Assembly (NCBI GenBank): GCA_902493545.1
Contig: CABUQI010000052.1
Span: forward strand, 1 to 8,650
Direction: 5' to 3'
From: an uncultured Collinsella sp.
Lineage (GTDB): Bacteria; Actinomycetota; Coriobacteriia; Coriobacteriales; Coriobacteriaceae
DNA: 8,650 nucleotides
Shown: positions 5,539 to 8,650 of the stretch, one piece after another
How the letters are laid out: every line of letters starts with the position of its first letter
Numbering within the stretch: position 1 is the stretch's first letter
Position numbers and translations under genes: made by a program
Notes under the pieces: model-generated
What the model was told of the DNA's origin: nothing
What the model saw: the letters and a program-made list of their open reading frames with translations, nothing else
Databases searched by the model: none

Positions 5539-6552
5539 ATGGCATATCCCGTATTTGACCTACACTGCGACACCGCCGACCGAATCGGCTGGGCCACGCT
5601 CGATCTCGACCTGCGCTTTACCGCCGGCACCGACGGTTATTTCCCCGGCGACGAAACGCATCCGCAAGATTTCGACCTCATCGAGGGTAACGCCTGTGCC
5701 ATCTCGCTCGCAAAGATCGGCAACACGCCGTGGGCACAGTGCTTCGCCACGTTTGTCCCCGACGAGATTCCCACCGCCCACGCCGCGCGCTTCCAGGCGC
5801 AGATCATGGCGCATATGAGCGGCCAGGCAATGCTCAACCACGACCGCATGGTCAACGTGCGCAGCGCCGCAGACATTCGCCCCGCGCTCAAAGACGGCAA
5901 GGTCGCCTGCATCCACACCATCGAAAACGCCACGTTCTTTGCCGAGGACCCCGCGCTGATCGAGGTGCTCAAGAGCTTGGGCGTACTCATGTCATCGCTC
6001 AGCTGGAATGCGCAGGGACCGCTCGCGAGCGGACACGATACCCACGCCGGCCTCACCGCCGCCGGCATCGAGGCACTTACGCAGATGGAGCACGCCGGCA
6101 TGGTGCTTGACGTCTCCCACCTCAACGATGAGTGCTTTGACGAGGTTGTCGCCCACGCCACACGTCCCTTCGTCGCCAGCCACTCCAACTCCCGTGCGGT
6201 TTGCGGCGTCAAACGCAACCTTACCGACGACCAGTTCCGCACCATTCGCGACATGGGCGGTATCGTCGGCCTCAACTACTGCAGCGAGTTCCTTTTCAAC
6301 GACGCAACCGACAAGACCGCCGCAGACGTCACCTTCGACCAGCTAGCGGCACATATCGAGCACTGGCTCGACCTGGGCGGCGAGGACGTCATCGCGCTCG
6401 GCGGCGACTGGGACGGTGCCACGGTGCCCGCCTTCCTCTCCGATGCCAGCAAGATGCCCGAGTTCCAGAACATGCTCTCCAAGCACTTTGGCAAGACCGT
6501 GATGCAGAAGCTCTGCAGCGACAACGCGCTTGCCTTCTTTGAGCGTTATTAA
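5539..6552 (+). CDS. Dipeptidase, peptidase family M19 (renal dipeptidase type)
   Basis: Family M19 enzymes are binuclear-zinc hydrolases of the amidohydrolase fold that cleave dipeptides, often with loose stereospecificity. This 337-residue protein has the full ligand set in order: H9 and D11 (FDLHCDT), bridging E129 (CIHTIENA), H194 (LDVSHLND) and H215 (VASHSNSR), with catalytic-site D290 in LGGDWDG and substrate-binding R226 in GVKRNLTD. GLTAAG at 171-176 is the usual family segment before the H194 strand. There is no signal peptide or membrane segment, so it should act in the cytoplasm on imported peptides. The ATG at 5539 follows GGAGGA by 3 bases; an upstream in-frame start at 5509 has no such site. 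Substrate cannot be predicted; the family also includes peptidases acting on D-amino-acid dipeptides. Confidence 0.94.
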   Translation: MAYPVFDLHCDTADRIGWATLDLDLRFTAGTDGYFPGDETHPQDFDLIEGNACAISLAKIGNTPWAQCFATFVPDEIPTAHAARFQAQIMAHMSGQAMLNHDRMVNVRSAADIRPALKDGKVACIHTIENATFFAEDPALIEVLKSLGVLMSSLSWNAQGPLASGHDTHAGLTAAGIEALTQMEHAGMVLDVSHLNDECFDEVVAHATRPFVASHSNSRAVCGVKRNLTDDQFRTIRDMGGIVGLNYCSEFLFNDATDKTAADVTFDQLAAHIEHWLDLGGEDVIALGGDWDGATVPAFLSDASKMPEFQNMLSKHFGKTVMQKLCSDNALAFFERY

Positions 6553-6568
6553 TTTCACATCCCTTGAG

Positions 6569-6604
6569 CGGGCCGGCATGCCGAACGGTCGACATGCCGG
6601 CCCG
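6569..6604 (+). repeat. 12-bp GC-rich inverted repeat between dipeptidase and metallopeptidase genes
   Basis: CGGGCCGGCATG (6569-6580) and CATGCCGGCCCG (6593-6604) are perfect complements around a 12-nt loop. The stem begins 16 bases after the dipeptidase stop and ends 10 bases before the ribosome binding site of the next gene. There is no T-tract, so it is not a textbook intrinsic terminator. It could slow transcription, stabilise the dipeptidase mRNA 3' end or be a protein-binding palindrome. Confidence 0.6.
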
Positions 6605-6626
6605 TCCCCAATCTGAAGGACCGCTT

Positions 6627-7403
6627 TTGACGCAGCAGTTTACGATTTCCGCATCCCGACCGGATGGGACGCCCATCCCCGTCATCGTTACCAAAAAGCG
6701 CGTCAAGAACTTCAACCTACGCGTCACATCGAGCGGTGAGGTCCACGCCAGTGCACCGCTCGGCGCCAGCCGCGAGCGTATCGAAGCGTTTGTGAAGCGC
6801 AACAGCGCCTGGATTATCAGCCGACTTGCCCAGCGCGAGCAACGTCAGGCGACGGCGCGAGAGCCGCTCAGTCCCTCGTCCATCATTGCGCTTTGGGGCA
6901 AACCCATCACCGTTCAGGATGCACTCGACCACAACTTTGAGCCACCCGCACCGCGGCCCAAGCAGGCTACCTTCGCAAGTTTTATGGGTACCGACGAGCC
7001 AAGTGGGTGCACGCAGGCAAAGCAGCGCACAGCCCTCGACGGCCTAACGCCCAAAGAACTCCAGATCCACATCGACCAGCTCTATACGTCCGAAGTCACA
7101 TCGGCGCTGCGCGATATGGTGCACGCATACGAAATCGCAATGGGTGTCGCCATTTCCCGCGTTTCCGTACGCAGCATGAAAACGCGCTGGGGCTCATGCA
7201 CGCCCAAAACCGGCACCATTCGCATTGCACGCGAACTTGCCGCCTACCCCGTCGAGTGCCTTGACATGGTTGTCGCCCACGAGCTCGTCCATTTGCTCGA
7301 GCCAAGCCACAATCAGCGGTTCCATGCCCTGCTCGACACGTACTGTCCCAACAATAGGGTTCTGTCGCAGCGGCTCAAAAAACCGCCCGCCAACGAGCTC
7401 TAG
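6627..7403 (+). CDS. YgjP-like (DUF45) zinc metallopeptidase domain protein
   Basis: This is a soluble zincin of the YgjP/DUF45 family, related to SprT and grouped near M48; physiological substrates are largely unknown. The 258-residue product has the N-terminal beta strands of the family (KKRVKNFNLRVTSSGEVHAS, then GASRERIEAFVKRNSAWI), a central helical part and the conserved MKTRWGSCTPKTGTIRI at ~184-200. The zinc site is HELVH at 218-222 (ligands H218, H222, catalytic E219) with the third ligand H228 in PSHNQRFH. Residues ~104-140 are a Pro/Gln/Ser-rich stretch replacing the usual beta-hairpin, and look like a lineage-specific insert. The TTG at 6627 is chosen because GAAGGA lies 6 bases upstream; the open frame reaches 6564 but would run through the hairpin. 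It converges on folB with 6 bases between stops. Confidence 0.9.
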   Translation: MTQQFTISASRPDGTPIPVIVTKKRVKNFNLRVTSSGEVHASAPLGASRERIEAFVKRNSAWIISRLAQREQRQATAREPLSPSSIIALWGKPITVQDALDHNFEPPAPRPKQATFASFMGTDEPSGCTQAKQRTALDGLTPKELQIHIDQLYTSEVTSALRDMVHAYEIAMGVAISRVSVRSMKTRWGSCTPKTGTIRIARELAAYPVECLDMVVAHELVHLLEPSHNQRFHALLDTYCPNNRVLSQRLKKPPANEL

Positions 7404-7409
7404 CGTCGG
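7377..7409 (-). terminator. Rho-independent terminator of the folate operon, inside the convergent gene
   Basis: Read on the minus strand directly after the folB stop: CCG, A, CGCTA, an 8-nt loop, TGGCG, GG, CGG, then TTTTTT. This forms an 8-bp stem (one U-G pair, small 1x2 internal loop) immediately followed by six Us (bases 7382-7377). The hairpin lies in the last codons and stop of the YgjP-like gene on the opposite strand, so terminator and coding sequence share the DNA. Confidence 0.6.
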
Positions 7410-7895
7410 TTAGCGCACGCGCTCGATCTCGACGCCGCAGCTTGCCAGGGGAAGACCGACGGGCGCCCAAGGCTTATCGAGCTTAACACGCACGCCAAGC
7501 AGCAGGGGGTAACGACGTAGCAGCATCGAGGCCACACCCTCGGCTGCAGCCTCGATGAGCTTAAACGTATGCTCGCGCAGATAGCCATCGACATCGTGGC
7601 ATACCGAGCCGTAGTCAATCGAGGCGTCCAGGTTATCGTGCTCCCCCGCTGCACGCAGGTCGGCATAGAGCACCAAGGACACGATGAATTTCTGGCCCAG
7701 CGCGTTCTCCTCGGGATACACGCCGTGGTTGGCAAAGACTTCGAGACCTTCAACGGTGATGCGGTCGGCATGGCGCAGATCGTCATAGCTCACGTGGGGT
7801 ACCGCCGTTGCGGTGGATATTTCGCCCCTTCCACGGCGGGCGAGCTCGGCACCTTCAGTCTTGGTTGCATTCTCGGGCAGTTTCTTATTGCTCAT
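7410..7895 (-). CDS. folB: Dihydroneopterin aldolase
   Basis: FolB splits 7,8-dihydroneopterin into 6-hydroxymethyl-7,8-dihydropterin and glycolaldehyde in tetrahydrofolate synthesis. The catalytic domain covers residues ~43-161: DRITVEGLEVFANHGVYPEEN (pterin-binding region, E63 aligning with E22 of the S. aureus enzyme), DASIDYGSV (Y95, aligning with Y54), KLIEAAAE (E115, aligning with the pterin-anchoring E74) and KLDKPWAPV with catalytic Lys K141. The product is 161 residues against ~120 for the family, owing to a ~42-residue polar N-terminal extension (Lys/Glu/Arg/Thr-rich). The start at 7895 is supported by AAGGAGA 8 bases upstream, and I see no better in-frame start nearer the core. It is the last gene of the folE-HD-folB unit, 43 bases after the HD gene, and is followed at once by a terminator. 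Confidence 0.94.
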   Translation of the reverse strand: MSNKKLPENATKTEGAELARRGRGEISTATAVPHVSYDDLRHADRITVEGLEVFANHGVYPEENALGQKFIVSLVLYADLRAAGEHDNLDASIDYGSVCHDVDGYLREHTFKLIEAAAEGVASMLLRRYPLLLGVRVKLDKPWAPVGLPLASCGVEIERVR

Positions 7896-7938
7896 CGCGA
7901 TCGTCTCCTTCGTTTAGAACCCCGACCGCGCAAACTAA

Positions 7939-8520
7939 CTACACGCGAATCGACAGGTTCTTTTTATCATCGCTCCAGTTGCAAGCATTGCGCGCGGGGC
8001 ATGCAAAGCAGGCGCGCGACGCTTTATCGGCCGCATAGAGCAGACGCTCAAGCGGTTGGCTGTTCACGCGCAGCTTTCGATGGCCCAGAATGGCCGTCTT
8101 AATGGCTGCGGCATCGGCCGGCTCAAACGCCACATCATCGGGCATGCCGCCGAGAATCGCATCAGCGACGCGTTCGCTTGCAACATCATGGGATATACCC
8201 GATTCATACTGTTCATCTTTGCCGATATCGTGAAGAAGTGCCGTGGCGTAGATGACCTCGCGGTCAAATTCGAGCTGTTCCTCGAGATTCTTGATCCACA
8301 TAATGCGAGCGACATCGAGCAGATGGTCAATACCGTGGCGGCAGAAGATGCGCCCCGATTCCAACTGCGCAATGTTGCCCAGGTGCCGCCGAAACAGCCC
8401 GTTGGCACAAATGTAATCAATGCGAGGCATGGCATCAAAGGGGGCCAGGCCCGAAGCCATGAAGCCGCGACGCGGCGTCCCCTCATCGGTCTTCGATGTA
8501 AAGTCGTTGACGACCCTCAT
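7939..8520 (-). CDS. HD-domain hydrolase in the folate operon
   Basis: HD-domain proteins are metal-dependent phosphohydrolases. In this 193-residue protein the metal ligands are visible: H62 (RHGIDHLLDVAR), the HD doublet H97-D98 (ALLHDIGK) and a likely D165 (LLYAADKAS), with H111 in a further SHDVASE segment. After the domain comes a cysteine cluster, C171-x2-C174-x5-C180 (ACFACPARNACNW), which could bind zinc or an Fe-S cluster. The start at 8520 is one base after the folE stop, with only a weak ribosome binding site, suggesting translational coupling; a later start at 8460 (MASGLAP) is possible. Its place between folE and folB suggests a role in pterin phosphate removal, where bacteria often use unrelated phosphatases. 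That role is inference; nucleotide hydrolysis or another housekeeping function remains possible. Confidence 0.87.
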   Translation of the reverse strand: MRVVNDFTSKTDEGTPRRGFMASGLAPFDAMPRIDYICANGLFRRHLGNIAQLESGRIFCRHGIDHLLDVARIMWIKNLEEQLEFDREVIYATALLHDIGKDEQYESGISHDVASERVADAILGGMPDDVAFEPADAAAIKTAILGHRKLRVNSQPLERLLYAADKASRACFACPARNACNWSDDKKNLSIRV

Positions 8521-8521
8521 G

Positions 8522-8650
8522 CTAACGGCCCAGCATCCTAAAGAACCGCTCCTCGAGCGCGGGATCGGTCTCAAAGACGCCGCGGCGAGCGAGCGTCACG
8601 GTCTTGGTGCCAGGCTTTTGCACGCCGCGCATGGTCATGCACATATGCTC
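8522..8650 (-). CDS. folE: GTP cyclohydrolase I, C-terminal part (5' end outside window)
   Basis: FolE converts GTP to 7,8-dihydroneopterin triphosphate, the first step of folate synthesis. Only the last 42 residues are in the window, continuous to the right edge. They match the end of the enzyme: EHMCMTMRGVQKPGTKTVT, containing the zinc-ligand Cys of the HxCM segment (equivalent of E. coli C181) and the conserved RGV turn, followed by RRGVFETDPALEERFFRML, the usual terminal helix. The stop TAG is at 8524-8522, one base before the HD gene's ATG. The N-terminal part with the other zinc ligands (Cys, His) cannot be checked. Confidence 0.93.
   Translation of the reverse strand, partial: EHMCMTMRGVQKPGTKTVTLARRGVFETDPALEERFFRMLGR

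Noticed and set aside
1..8650. Defence system, phage, transposon or CRISPR content
   Set aside because: All genes belong to ordinary metabolic, regulatory or housekeeping families. I saw no direct-repeat arrays, transposase or integrase, and no clear change in composition suggesting a recent insertion.

Overview
This 8.65 kb window is gene-dense, GC-rich bacterial chromosome with short spacers, clear Shine-Dalgarno sequences and GTG/TTG starts alongside ATG. Gene content and style fit a high-GC anaerobic actinobacterium of the Coriobacteriia, with Collinsella or a close relative as best guess. That is an inference from protein flavour and base composition, not a database match. I see no rRNA, tRNA, CRISPR, insertion sequence, integrase or phage gene, and no stretch over 300 bases without a gene.

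Layout. Positions 1-3449 are on the plus strand: the 3' part of a LysR-type regulator, ribonuclease HI, a Gfo/Idh/MocA oxidoreductase almost touching an acylphosphatase with an N-terminal extension, and a PerR-type Fur-family regulator. Positions 3527-5418 are on the minus strand: a SlyD-like FKBP prolyl isomerase, then 3 nt later a protein I read as a stand-alone UreE-like (urease nickel chaperone fold) protein, then a Cof-type HAD phosphatase. A 71-nt imperfect palindrome fills the convergent gap between the regulator and the HAD gene. Positions 5539-7403 are on the plus strand: a family M19 dipeptidase and a YgjP-like (DUF45) zinc metallopeptidase, separated by a 12-bp GC hairpin. Positions 7410-8650 are on the minus strand: the 3' end of folE, an HD-domain hydrolase and folB, the tail of a folate operon. 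It appears to end at a terminator buried in the last codons of the convergent metallopeptidase.

Working together. FolE makes dihydroneopterin triphosphate and FolB uses dephosphorylated dihydroneopterin. The HD protein encoded between them is a natural candidate for a dephosphorylation step. The SlyD-like and UreE-like proteins are translationally close-coupled and both belong to families linked to nickel handling, yet no urease or hydrogenase gene is visible here. The dipeptidase and the YgjP-like protein are both metal-dependent hydrolases but have no demonstrated link. Most of the window is conserved housekeeping material. The points deserving a second look are the orphan UreE-like protein, the HD protein in the folate operon, and three RNA/DNA hairpins whose G-U pairs or T-tract point to function on the minus strand.
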